Below, piece after piece: positions 35,240-44,025 of a stretch of DNA of 64,000 nt. Below the pieces are notes generated by a model that saw only the letters and a list, made by a program, of their open reading frames with translations, was not told the origin of the DNA and searched no databases. Positions within the stretch are counted from its first letter, which is position 1, and each line of letters begins with the position of its first letter. Position numbers and translations under genes: made by a program. This DNA is from Myxococcales bacterium. Its GTDB lineage: Bacteria > Myxococcota_A > Polyangia > Palsa-1104 > JAEUJZ01. The DNA lies in NCBI GenBank assembly GCA_016794465.1, contig JAEUKA010000100.1, positions 85,542-149,541 on the forward strand, written 5' to 3'.

Positions 35240-36289
35240 ATGAGCAAGAGTGACCAGCAAGTTGTCTTTAGTCCCAGCGATGTAGGTGTCAAAAACGGCA
35301 AGCTGTTTGGGCTGCCGTTCGAGTATGAGGACAGTCAGGTGATCGTGCTGCCGGTGCCGTGGGAAGTGACGGTGTCCTATCGGACCGGAACTGCGCAGGG
35401 GCCGCAGGCGATCCTCGATGCGTCGACGCAGGTGGATCTGTTTGATCCAGTGTGGCCCGATGTCTGGCAGGCGGGCTTTTACATGCTGCCGATCTCGCAA
35501 GAGTGGCAGCAGAAGAACGTCAAGCTGCGCGAGCTGGCCAAGGCCTGCATTGCCAAGCTGGAAGCGGGCGTGGCCACCGATGACTCCGAGCTGCTGCTGC
35601 ATCAGGGAGAGGTCAACGCAGTGTCAAGTGAGCTCAATGACTGGGTGGAGCGGCAAGCGCAGTCCCACCTGTCGCTGGGCAAGACCGTCGGGGTGGTGGG
35701 CGGCGATCACTCTGTCCCGCTGGGTCTGATTCGCGCGCTGGCGACCCGATATGAGTCCTTTGGAGTACTTCATATTGATGCCCATGCGGATCTGCGGCGA
35801 GGCTATGAAGGCTTTCAGTACTCGCACGCGTCGATCATGGAAAATGTGCTGCACCTGCCGCATGTCAGTCGTCTGACGCAGGTGGGAATTCGCGACTACT
35901 GCGATGAAGAGGAACAGACCGCGCGGGAGGCCGGTGATCGAGTTCGCTTTTTCTCGATGCGGGCGCTGCGCAAGCGCAGCTTTCATGGCGAGCCGTGGGC
36001 GCGGACCTGTCAGCACATCGTTGAGACGCTCCCACAGCAGGTCTACATTAGCTTCGACATCGACGGACTCGACCCTTCGCTGTGTCCGGAAACCGGAACG
36101 CCGGTGCCCGGGGGACTGACGTGGGATGAAGCGCTGTTTCTGCTCGATCTGGTGGTCGAGAGTGGTCGGCAGATCATCGGCTTCGATCTGGTCGAAGTCT
36201 CTGGGAATGCGGAGTGGGATGCGATTGTCGGGGCGCGCCTGCTGCTGCGGCTCTGTCTGCTCGCGGCGCAGAGTCATCCGCGCGTTTAG
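35240..36289 (+). CDS. agmatinase/arginase-family ureohydrolase
   Basis: 349 residues. The metal ligands are in GVVGGDHSVPLGL, LHIDAHADLRRGYEG and ISFDIDGLDPSLCPETGTPV, followed by VPGGLTWDEALFLL and GFDLVEVSGN. The RxGxxxGPxAI motif near residue 55 (RTGTAQGPQAIL) fits the agmatinase-like branch. The N-terminal 45 residues and an insert (about 80-140) make it longer than typical agmatinase. Substrates could be agmatine, formiminoglutamate or a guanidino acid; the exact one is uncertain. It is the last gene of the operon, followed by a convergent transporter. Confidence 0.85.
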   Translation: MSKSDQQVVFSPSDVGVKNGKLFGLPFEYEDSQVIVLPVPWEVTVSYRTGTAQGPQAILDASTQVDLFDPVWPDVWQAGFYMLPISQEWQQKNVKLRELAKACIAKLEAGVATDDSELLLHQGEVNAVSSELNDWVERQAQSHLSLGKTVGVVGGDHSVPLGLIRALATRYESFGVLHIDAHADLRRGYEGFQYSHASIMENVLHLPHVSRLTQVGIRDYCDEEEQTAREAGDRVRFFSMRALRKRSFHGEPWARTCQHIVETLPQQVYISFDIDGLDPSLCPETGTPVPGGLTWDEALFLLDLVVESGRQIIGFDLVEVSGNAEWDAIVGARLLLRLCLLAAQSHPRV

Positions 36290-36296
36290 CACAGGT

Positions 36297-37562
36297 TCAT
36301 CCCGCCGCCGCCGCCGTTTCGATTTCCGAATCGGAAGACTTCCTACAGCATCCTTCCATCGACAGCCAGCGAGTCACCATCATCGCCGCCACGTTGTCTC
36401 CGGTGGCGTTGAGGAGTGTCGCCACGGGATCAATCAGGATGCTAATCACCGCCAGCAGCGGCAGCGTCTCGGGTGGGAATCCGAATGCAGAGAGGATCAG
36501 GAGCTCTCCCATCATGCCGCCGCTTGGAATCGCGCCCATCACCACACCGACGAGAATCGCGACTCCTATCACCATCACGGCGCGGCCCGGGGTCAGGCTC
36601 TGCTGAAACAGACTCAGCGCAAACAACACCTTGAGCACACCGCCGATGACCGAGCCGTCTTTGTGCAGCACGGCGCCGATCGGAATCACCACATCGCGGA
36701 CATCTTCTGGGACTCCCATCTTGGCCGAGGCTTCCAGATTGATCGGCATGGTCGCCATGCTTGAGCACGTCCCAAGCGCGGTCAGCGACGGGGAAAGCAT
36801 GTGGGACCAGAATCGCTTCAGCGCCGGAAAAGATCCCGCAAGGTACGCGTACGCAGAGAAGCCGAGCCCGAAATAAAGCATTGCAAAGGAGTAATATACG
36901 ACAAAGGCTCGTAGGTACGTACTGGCCAGCTGGGCACCGGTATCGACGACTGTGGCAGCAAACCAGGCACACAGTCCCAGCGGAGCCAGATACATCACAT
37001 AGTCAATCAGCCGCACAAACACCGCCGCACCACTTTGCAGGAGCCGCGCCAGTGGCTCTCCCTGTTCTTTCAGCGACCGGGTTGCCACACCTACTGCAAC
37101 TGCAAACAGCATCAGCGGCAGCATCGACTTGCGGGACAAAAGCTCGGGAAAATCCGAAGTCGTACAGGTCGCGACCAGCTGGGAAAGCAGCGACGGAGAG
37201 CTCGCAAGCGGAGCGACTCCCTTCGCCAGTGCAATGCCTTCCCCAGGAGCCGGATGCAGCCACCACATCCACAGCAGCGCCAGGGTTGCAGACACCACGC
37301 TCGTTCCCAAAAAGATCACCAACATCGCGGTCGTGATGCGCGAGAGTCGCTGACCATTTCCAGCTGCGGCGATGCTGCCCGCGATCGAACAGAAGACCAG
37401 CGGAACAATCAGCATGAAGATCAGGTTCAGGAATAGATCCCCAAGTGGTCGCAGCACCTGAGCCGTCTGCGGAGTGAGTCGACCGATCCCAAGGCCAGCA
37501 GCAATCGAGACAAGGAGCAGCAGCGAAAATCCATACGAGCGAAGGAGCTTCACACCCGGCAC
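36297..37562 (-). CDS. dicarboxylate/amino acid:cation symporter (DAACS family)
   Basis: 421 residues with eight TM helices and two re-entrant loops typical of GltP/GltPh. Signatures seen are LNLIFMLIVPLVFCSIAGSI, the serine-rich loop and TM7 region LTALGTCSSMATMPINLEA, HP2-like VGAIPSGGMMGELLI and DPVATLLNATGDNVAAMM with the conserved NxxxD-type pattern. It probably imports glutamate, aspartate or C4-dicarboxylates with Na+ or H+. The C-terminal tail ends in a Cys-Cys then Glu/Ala-rich stretch. It is monocistronic. Confidence 0.9.
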   Translation of the reverse strand: MPGVKLLRSYGFSLLLLVSIAAGLGIGRLTPQTAQVLRPLGDLFLNLIFMLIVPLVFCSIAGSIAAAGNGQRLSRITTAMLVIFLGTSVVSATLALLWMWWLHPAPGEGIALAKGVAPLASSPSLLSQLVATCTTSDFPELLSRKSMLPLMLFAVAVGVATRSLKEQGEPLARLLQSGAAVFVRLIDYVMYLAPLGLCAWFAATVVDTGAQLASTYLRAFVVYYSFAMLYFGLGFSAYAYLAGSFPALKRFWSHMLSPSLTALGTCSSMATMPINLEASAKMGVPEDVRDVVIPIGAVLHKDGSVIGGVLKVLFALSLFQQSLTPGRAVMVIGVAILVGVVMGAIPSGGMMGELLILSAFGFPPETLPLLAVISILIDPVATLLNATGDNVAAMMVTRWLSMEGCCRKSSDSEIETAAAAG

Positions 37563-37609
37563 TGTATGTCAGCCCCGCGCGCGCGGCCAAAAAAGCGAAA
37601 CAGTAATCG

Positions 37610-38800
37610 TTAGGAGCGCAGCGGCCAGGGCTTTAGTATCGCTTCGGTCTGTCGCCAGGTAGCGACGGCACGACGGCGGTTCTCTGTCTCTGTTTGCAAG
37701 TGACGCTGGAGCGCAGACCCAAAGCCGGGATGCGCAAAGAAGTGGGCGGAGTGCATCTCGACCGGCTCGAAGCCGCGCGCGATCTTGTGTTCGCCACCGG
37801 CTCCTCCTTCAAATACCGCCGTCCTCCGCGCGATGCACTCCGCGATGCTGTGATACAGACAGACATTGAAGTGCAGAAACGGAGTCTCTTCCAGACAGCC
37901 CCAGTAGCGACCGAACAGCCGATCCGTACTCGCAACATTGAAGGCGCCGGCAATCACCTTCCCCTCTCGGTAGGCCAGCACCAGCTCCAGCGGCTCGGGC
38001 ATGGTTTCAAACAGCTGGGAATAGAAGCGTGCGTTCAGCCAGCGACGCCCCCAAACCAGCTTCTCCACCGTCGAGGAATGCAAGGTATGCGCCAGCGCTG
38101 CGTAGTGAGAAAGCTGCGACTTACACTGCTCGTAGCGCAAGGTCTGGATGGTGATTCCCTGCGCAGCCGGAGCGGCCATTTCTCGCCGCAGTACATTGCG
38201 ACTCTTTGCGGAAAAGCGCGCGTAAAATGCCTCACTGCTGGGGTAGCCGGGATTGACAAAGTGATACTGAAAGTCGATGCGCGGACAGAGTCCTTGCGCG
38301 ACAAATCCATGCAGCTGAGAGTCCGGCAGAAACAGCACCTGCAGCGCGCCCAGACCATGCCTCCGAACCAGCTCCTTCCCTGCTGAGATCACCCGTTCAA
38401 AGATCGACTCAGCGTCGGTGGCTGACATTCCTTGCGGAGTCAAGATCCGCCGACCTGTCACCGGAGTAAAAGGAATCCCAAACACCAGCTTGGGATAGTA
38501 CGGAATCCCCGCGCGCTCCGCCGCTGCAGCCCAGTCCCAGTCGCGGCTGAAGTCACCATCGCTGCCCTCTTTCAGATACGCAGGCGCCACCGCCACCAAG
38601 TCTGCGCCTCGATGTACTGCCAGGTGACACGGCGTCCAGCCTGTCTCCGGGGCTGCGCAGCCACTCTGTTCCAGCGCCGCCAGGAAGCGCCAGTCCACAA
38701 ACGGACTGTCTTGCCGCGTCAGCAGCGCATTCCACTTCTCACAAGGAATCTCCAAGATCGAGGTGTGTACCGATACCGAAAGCGCAGCCATTGCGGACAT
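37610..38800 (-). CDS. GNAT-fold acyltransferase of the COG3146/FemAB-like family
   Basis: 396 residues. FVDWRFLAALEQSGCAAPETGW, GIPYYPKLVFGIPFTPVTG, LHGFVAQGLCPRIDFQYHF and FEGGAGGEHKIARGFEP are hallmarks of the peptidogalycan/COG3146 N-acyltransferases. The family has a double GNAT fold; the substrate is not established. The downstream neighbour is the DAACS symporter, and the upstream gene on the same strand is the mannosyltransferase, 33 bases away, so it may modify a glycolipid or cell-surface polymer. Confidence 0.82.
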   Translation of the reverse strand: MSAMAALSVSVHTSILEIPCEKWNALLTRQDSPFVDWRFLAALEQSGCAAPETGWTPCHLAVHRGADLVAVAPAYLKEGSDGDFSRDWDWAAAAERAGIPYYPKLVFGIPFTPVTGRRILTPQGMSATDAESIFERVISAGKELVRRHGLGALQVLFLPDSQLHGFVAQGLCPRIDFQYHFVNPGYPSSEAFYARFSAKSRNVLRREMAAPAAQGITIQTLRYEQCKSQLSHYAALAHTLHSSTVEKLVWGRRWLNARFYSQLFETMPEPLELVLAYREGKVIAGAFNVASTDRLFGRYWGCLEETPFLHFNVCLYHSIAECIARRTAVFEGGAGGEHKIARGFEPVEMHSAHFFAHPGFGSALQRHLQTETENRRRAVATWRQTEAILKPWPLRS

Positions 38801-38833
38801 CCTCGCCCGCCTCTGTCGCAGAGTCCAGCCCTG

Positions 38834-40363
38834 TCAGTCTCCGATGTGGCAGTCTTCAAACAAGTACCACTGATGAATCGAAAGCCGATTCCCAAGTCGC
38901 GCCAGCAGCGCTGTCCACAGCCAGTCCAAGCGCAGCTGCCCGGTCTGCACACAGAGAGCGCGCGCCTCTGCCCACAGCAGCGGATGATACTGCGGACTGG
39001 CGATCACAAATACCGGAACGATCGGCTGCTTAGCCTTTCTGCTTCGCAGCTGCGTCGCCAGACTGACTTCCTGGGCAAGCTCTCTGCGCTGGGCGGAGGG
39101 ATGGTTGTAAAACGAAGTAGGGAGATCGGCTTGCACAAAAGGGGACTCCCTACGCTGGGTAGCTGGCGCTGCGCTTCCTTCCCAGATCTCGACGGTGGCG
39201 TGGCGACGATCGACGCGATTCCAGACCTGCTGTAGGAAGTCAATGTCCAGACTGGCAGGCAGAAATCCGAGGGCCATTCCAACCGGCAGATTGAGCAGGA
39301 CAAACGGAGTCTGAAGCCGCCCCGCCCACCGCCACCTGACCAGCACGCGATCCCAACACACCGCCAACATCACCGGCAGCATCCAAAACAGGCTGACAAA
39401 AAAACGTAGCTCTTTGTGCGCGATCAGCAAGTGCGCCAGCACAAACGGCCATAGCGCAAAGGTCAGCGGCTGCCTTCTCTGCGCTACCAAAAACCACAGC
39501 CCAGCGGCAAGGAGAACCAAGCTTACCGGCGGATACGCCAGCACAAACCAGCCAAACAGGAGCCATACCGGAGTCACTCCGTACCCGGCGGCAGCCCCCT
39601 CGATCAGGTTCACGCGCAGATAGGTCCACGGTGTAAACGTAGGCGTCCCATACCCCCACGCATCGATCGCACACAGACCGATCACCAGCAGCAGCAGCAG
39701 ACCCCCTTGCAACAGCAGCCGTGTCAGGCGCGCACTCCCTTCGATCAGCAGCCACAGTCCGAAGCCCAAGATCAGGAATCCGGCTTGAAACCGGCAGTGA
39801 AAGGAGAGCGCAAACAGCACCGTCGCCAGCAGCACAAAGGGAAGCGCTCGTGACTGTCTTTGGCCTTCCAGCTGCAGCGCTGCCCCCGCATAAAAAAACA
39901 GCGAAGACCACGACTCACTGGTGTGACGAACCCACAGAAACGGCACAAACCACAGCAGCGCAAAGAGTCGCTGGGCCAGCACTTCCTGACGCGGACTCAC
40001 ATACCCCGAGCGGGCCAGCGCGCGCAGAAAGTACAGACACGCCGCCGCCGAACAGAGCGCAGTCAGGAGTCGCAGCACCAGCATCTGACTGTGCGGACTG
40101 TCAACGTGCAGCGCCCGCAGTGCTTTCAAGATCACAAGCGTAGCGGCGGGAAGCGTCCAGGGTCGCAGCTTGGCCGCGTACTCCCACGGTAGCTCCGACT
40201 CCGGCGTCAGACCGAGCTTGAAGTTGGCAAACTCCAAGATCTGAAAGTGCTCATCGGGATGCCAGTACCCCTGACTCTGCACCGCAGTCAAAAGGAGAAG
40301 AATGAGGAGGAGGAGAGGCCACGCGATTCCTATCCGAGAGGAGCCTCTCCACAGACTTTTCAT
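38834..40363 (-). CDS. GT22 family (GPI/ALG9-like) mannosyltransferase
   Basis: 509 residues from the ATG at 40363. TM1 is LLLLILLLLTAVQ, directly followed by the acidic HPDEHFQ motif of GT22/PIG-B/ALG9 enzymes. About ten TM helices follow, with HTSESWSSLFFY, CRFQAGFLILGFGLW and HKELRFFVSLFWMLP, the last matching the HKExRF motif conserved in eukaryotic mannosyltransferases. A soluble C-terminal domain of 150 residues follows. It should transfer a sugar from a polyprenyl-phosphate donor on the periplasmic side. Bacterial members occur in myxobacteria and relatives; the acceptor is unknown. Confidence 0.82.
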   Translation of the reverse strand: MKSLWRGSSRIGIAWPLLLLILLLLTAVQSQGYWHPDEHFQILEFANFKLGLTPESELPWEYAAKLRPWTLPAATLVILKALRALHVDSPHSQMLVLRLLTALCSAAACLYFLRALARSGYVSPRQEVLAQRLFALLWFVPFLWVRHTSESWSSLFFYAGAALQLEGQRQSRALPFVLLATVLFALSFHCRFQAGFLILGFGLWLLIEGSARLTRLLLQGGLLLLLVIGLCAIDAWGYGTPTFTPWTYLRVNLIEGAAAGYGVTPVWLLFGWFVLAYPPVSLVLLAAGLWFLVAQRRQPLTFALWPFVLAHLLIAHKELRFFVSLFWMLPVMLAVCWDRVLVRWRWAGRLQTPFVLLNLPVGMALGFLPASLDIDFLQQVWNRVDRRHATVEIWEGSAAPATQRRESPFVQADLPTSFYNHPSAQRRELAQEVSLATQLRSRKAKQPIVPVFVIASPQYHPLLWAEARALCVQTGQLRLDWLWTALLARLGNRLSIHQWYLFEDCHIGD

Positions 40364-40464
40364 GGCGGCATCTTGCCAAAGTTTCACCTGTCGCAACAGC
40401 GCGATATCGCGACAAGTCTGGTCGTACTGGTCAGGAGGGAATCGCCCGCCGCAGTCTGTTCGGG

Positions 40465-41025
40465 CTAGATCGATCGGAACCGGTGGGTCGCACTGATGCC
40501 GCGCTCCGCGAAGAACCGCGTCGCTGCCCGCAGGTGCAGAGAGAATGCGAACAGCGGCTCCAGACCCTGCGTTCCGAAGATGACTCCGCGCTCCGAGACT
40601 TCGTGGTTTTTGACAAAAGGAGCCAGCTCTGCAAGCTGAATCGGCTGCGCCAGCGTGAACAGCAGCACCCGATTGGGACGCGGCTCTGTACTCGCAAACC
40701 AGTACGGAGTCAGCCCCGCCGGATCGATGCGAATCCCGGCCTCTTCCCACACCTCACGCGCGGCGCCTTCCTGCCAAGTCTCAAACTCCTCGACAAAGCC
40801 ACCGACGAGAGCGAGCTTCCCAACCTGCGGCTCGATCGCCCTGCGCACCACCAGCAGTCCAGTGCGCTCCCCTTGCACCACCGGCAGAAGCACCAGCGCC
40901 ACCGGAATCGGATTGGCGTACACCTCTGCACCGCAGGAAGAGCTTGGACACTTGCGCGGATAACGGAGCGGTCGCAAAAACTCGGTGCCGCAGTACGAAC
41001 AGAAAGAGTCTCTCGGATTTCTCAT
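40465..41025 (-). CDS. NUDIX hydrolase with N-terminal zinc ribbon
   Basis: 186 residues; AGAGG precedes the ATG. A zinc ribbon (CSYCGTEF...CPSSSCG) is followed by a NUDIX box in which GGFVEEFETWQEGAAREVWE and EAG complete the Gx5Ex7REuxEExGu pattern. The layout recalls NudC-type and related NUDIX enzymes, but the NudC SQPWPFPxS motif is absent, so NAD(H) specificity is not supported. It probably hydrolyses a nucleoside diphosphate derivative. Confidence 0.85.
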   Translation of the reverse strand: MRNPRDSFCSYCGTEFLRPLRYPRKCPSSSCGAEVYANPIPVALVLLPVVQGERTGLLVVRRAIEPQVGKLALVGGFVEEFETWQEGAAREVWEEAGIRIDPAGLTPYWFASTEPRPNRVLLFTLAQPIQLAELAPFVKNHEVSERGVIFGTQGLEPLFAFSLHLRAATRFFAERGISATHRFRSI

Positions 41026-41049
41026 CTCAGCCTCTCTTGGCGACAGATT

Positions 41050-42123
41050 TCAATTGTTGAGGGCGCCAGCCGTGATCCAGGCCGAGATCGTGCTGGCCTG
41101 CGCTGCCGGGAGTGCTCCGCCCGGTGGCATCCGACCGCCGACAAAACAGACTCCTGCGCCGTTGATCTTCATCATTAGGTAGCTGTTGTTGGGTTGGCCG
41201 CCGAGGACCAGCTTGTTCGTAGGACAGCCCTTGCTGTTTACTCCAACCATCGCTGCGTAGGCTTTTCCGGCACTCAGATCCAGTCCTTGCGGAGCCCCCG
41301 CTCCCGCATGACATCCTGCGCAGTTGGTGGTCAGGAGTGGCTGTACGTTGGCCGCAAACGTCGGAGTCTGCGCCATCGCACTGCGCTCCTGGGTGTTGGT
41401 CGTAGCGTTTCCGGACTCATCTTGCGCGCGCACCACAAAGAAGTAACTCGCCCCCGGATTGAGGTTCGGAACGGCAAAGGATGTAGCCCCCGGATTGGTG
41501 GTAAACGTAGCGGCTGCGAAGCTCTGTCCACCACTTGTCGTGGCCTGATAAATTTTGTAGATCAGGTTGGCTGGAAGAGAGGCATTGTCCGTCGCTGCGG
41601 TCCAAGACAGAGTGATCAGATTTCCGGTCGCAACGGCTCCGGTAATCCCACCAAATACTGGCGCTTGGGTGTCCGGAGCCGGAGTGGTCGCGCTCACCTC
41701 CACCGTGTTTTGATCGACATTCCCAGCCTGATCTTTGGCACGAACCACGTAGTGGTATTTCGTGTTCGCAGTCAGTCCGGTCACGGTGTGTGTGGTAACC
41801 CCAGCGGCAGAGGTCGCAGTAGGAGTCGCAAAGCTCTGTCCCATGGATGCAGTGGCTTGATAGATCAAATAGACGATGCTTGAAGCTGGTGTTATCCCGT
41901 CGCTGGCCGCATTCCATTTCAGGTTTACCGATCCCAGCGCCGCAGTGGCAGAGGTCGCGCCCGCAAAGCTCGGTGCCGTGACATCTTTGGGAATCGCAAG
42001 ATCCGGTGTGGCCATGTCAGTAGGAGTAGGAATAGGTGTTGGCGTCGGTGTTGGATCTCCGCATGAGCCCAAGCAGAGCAGCACAGTAGGAATCCACACC
42101 GCAGGAAAGGAAGGCTTTTGCAT
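41050..42123 (-). CDS. lipoprotein with two fibronectin type III domains and CXXCH motif
   Basis: 357 residues from the ATG at 42123 (GGAG ten bases upstream). The lipobox ends at CLGSC. A Pro/Thr spacer (PTPTPTPIPTPT) leads to two Fn3 domains at about 45-245 (TANTKYHYVVRAKDQAGN and PGASYFFVVRAQDESGN). The C-terminal domain has CAGCH in a cytochrome-like context (LLTTNCAGCHAGAGAP), a Met in the PGGALPAA region and two further Cys. It resembles outer-membrane-anchored mono-haem c-type domains. It ends 24 bases from the NUDIX gene start and may share a transcript with it. Confidence 0.82.
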   Translation of the reverse strand: MQKPSFPAVWIPTVLLCLGSCGDPTPTPTPIPTPTDMATPDLAIPKDVTAPSFAGATSATAALGSVNLKWNAASDGITPASSIVYLIYQATASMGQSFATPTATSAAGVTTHTVTGLTANTKYHYVVRAKDQAGNVDQNTVEVSATTPAPDTQAPVFGGITGAVATGNLITLSWTAATDNASLPANLIYKIYQATTSGGQSFAAATFTTNPGATSFAVPNLNPGASYFFVVRAQDESGNATTNTQERSAMAQTPTFAANVQPLLTTNCAGCHAGAGAPQGLDLSAGKAYAAMVGVNSKGCPTNKLVLGGQPNNSYLMMKINGAGVCFVGGRMPPGGALPAAQASTISAWITAGALNN

Positions 42124-42489
42124 CTGGTTATTCTCCGCGAAGGAACAGGGCTGCTGCTCGGGCGCTCGCTGTCTGTCCCCTCCCCCTGTCTGTGGTTCGT
42201 ACCAGCGAGGCCGCCCCTTGACCATTCGGTCCTGGGGAAAATCCACGTTGCGCCAAGAAGCCTCCATTATAATGACCCGTATCTTGGCGGTACGAATTCC
42301 TACGCGCGCGGTCCGGACATCGGGGGCACACCGCACGATCGCTAGCTGGCCTTCTCAAGCTCGTTGGCAGAGCTGTGTCCCCGGACGAATCCTTCGGTGC
42401 GTCGCAAGGCGGCCTGACTCCGACAAGCTCCTAGCAACCAGGCCCGCACCTGTCCCGTCAGTTGCTCACATCCAGCTCGCCACTGTGCA
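42124..42489. other. divergent intergenic region
   Basis: 366 bases between the Fn3/CXXCH lipoprotein and the MFS gene. CATTATAATG at 42265-42274 is a perfect palindrome and supplies a -10-like TATAAT on both strands, but neither strand has a convincing -35 at the right distance. No credible gene is seen. Confidence 0.35.
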
Positions 42490-43716
42490 ATGACCAGCAA
42501 GTCGCTATCTGGATACTCGATCATCCCGTATCTGATCATTTCATTATCTATTGGGATGCAGTCTGCCTTTTTTATTACGGAAATCCCGTATCTTATGCGA
42601 GTTTCTGGGTTCTCTATTGAGACAATCGGCTGGTATAGCTCTGCGGCGACAATTCCTTATATTATTCAACCACTCATCAATCCGCTGACCGACGCCTGGA
42701 TTCGTCGTCGCTCTTGGTTTGTTATTACCGCCGTTGCCTGTTCTTTGTCCATTGTCCTGGCATTACAGTTTATTGGCTCTGGTCACCGCTATGTATTTTT
42801 CTCACTGGTCATGCTCGGCCAGATCTTGTATGGACTGGCCACTGCCTGTTATGGCGGATTGGCGGCGACCACGCTCGACAGCACGGGCCGGCTCCGCGCC
42901 TCGAACATGCTCAACATGGGAGCCCAAGCGGGTGGCGCGCTCGGCTCGACGGCGCTGCTGGCGGTCACCCATCGCAGCTCGGCGTACTCGCTGCCCATTG
43001 TGGTGGTCACGCTCATCTGTCTGCCGGCGCTGGCAGCGCTTCTTATCGACGAACCGGCTCGCGAACCCCAGCCGTCCGGCAGCTCGGCGGGCACGTTCCT
43101 CGCGGAGGTTCGTCAGACCTTGCGCAGCCGCGACGGCCAGCTCGGTGTGGTCCTGTGTCTCTGTCCGGCCGGCACGATCGCGCTCAATGCCTTCCTGCCC
43201 GCGCTCGCCATCGACTACCATGCCCCCGAGTGGATGACCGTCAGTCTCAATGGCTTCGCCGGCTGGATACTCACCTTGATTGGCATTTATATCGGTGGCC
43301 TTGCTTGCCTGCGTATCGATCCTCGTCTGGTCTATATTGCATCGGCAGTGGCCATGGCTTTTGTCGGTATATATTTTGCCTTGACGCCGATTTCTCCGTT
43401 CAATTACGCAGTTGCGTCGATCGCATATTGCGTCGTACAAGGTGCATCGATAAATACTTGTTCTGCAATTGTATTTGAATTAATTAGTAAATCCAAAGTA
43501 TCTTCTTCGACCCAGTACTCAATATTTTACGCATTTGGCAGCATGGCCCAGTTGTATGTTTTATCTATCAATACTCATGTCTATGCTCGCCATGGTTTGG
43601 TTGCACTGTTCACAGCGGATGCCGTGCTCAATATCGCAGGGGTGGTGGTGCTGCTTGTGCTTTTGAAGATGTCGCTAAGCAGACCGGTCCAGCGCGCTCA
43701 CCAAAAGGCTGCATAG
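42490..43716 (+). CDS. MFS transporter, first gene of putative metabolite locus
   Basis: 408 residues with 12 predicted TM helices. The TM2-TM3 loop has LTDAWIRRRSW, the MFS GxxxDRxGRR-like motif A in a form seen in AmpG/PAT-type carriers, and TM4 has LYGLATACYGGLAATTLD. Base composition is mosaic: the first 250 and last 350 bases are AT-rich for this window (runs such as TATATTATTC), while the middle is GC-rich like the neighbours. That suggests acquired ends or a chimeric origin. Placed ahead of the A-T-GNAT gene, it could export the product or import the precursor. Confidence 0.85.
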   Translation: MTSKSLSGYSIIPYLIISLSIGMQSAFFITEIPYLMRVSGFSIETIGWYSSAATIPYIIQPLINPLTDAWIRRRSWFVITAVACSLSIVLALQFIGSGHRYVFFSLVMLGQILYGLATACYGGLAATTLDSTGRLRASNMLNMGAQAGGALGSTALLAVTHRSSAYSLPIVVVTLICLPALAALLIDEPAREPQPSGSSAGTFLAEVRQTLRSRDGQLGVVLCLCPAGTIALNAFLPALAIDYHAPEWMTVSLNGFAGWILTLIGIYIGGLACLRIDPRLVYIASAVAMAFVGIYFALTPISPFNYAVASIAYCVVQGASINTCSAIVFELISKSKVSSSTQYSIFYAFGSMAQLYVLSINTHVYARHGLVALFTADAVLNIAGVVVLLVLLKMSLSRPVQRAHQKAA

Positions 43717-44025
43717 CGGCCTATTCGCCGGACCAGTGATCCAGCACAGCGACAGTCCTTTGCACCAGCACGACCGCTCAAAGCCGGAGCACAAGCACGC
43801 ACACAAGACCACCCACGGATACCAGACGCCGCGTCACCAACGCCGCTGCTTGCTCGACCCTGGAACTCCAAAATGGCTGTTGTCTGCGCTCGGAATCTAT
43901 GTGAAAAAAATAGCGCTGACATTTTGCCTAGTTCCAGGTTGCAGTCACCATCAACTCCTGTGGCGCTGATAGCTGCCTCGCCGCTTGGCCACCAACAACA
44001 CCTGGAATGACAAGGAAGAGCCTGG
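43717..44025. other. intergenic region before the A-T-GNAT gene
   Basis: 309 bases. The last third is AT-rich (GTGAAAAAAATAGCGCTGAC), consistent with a promoter region, but I cannot place a good -35/-10 pair. An open frame on the minus strand here has no protein-like composition. Confidence 0.35.

Noticed and set aside
42340..42539. Short minus-strand frame overlapping the MFS start
   Set aside because: No ribosome site or homology; it overlaps the well-supported MFS N-terminus.
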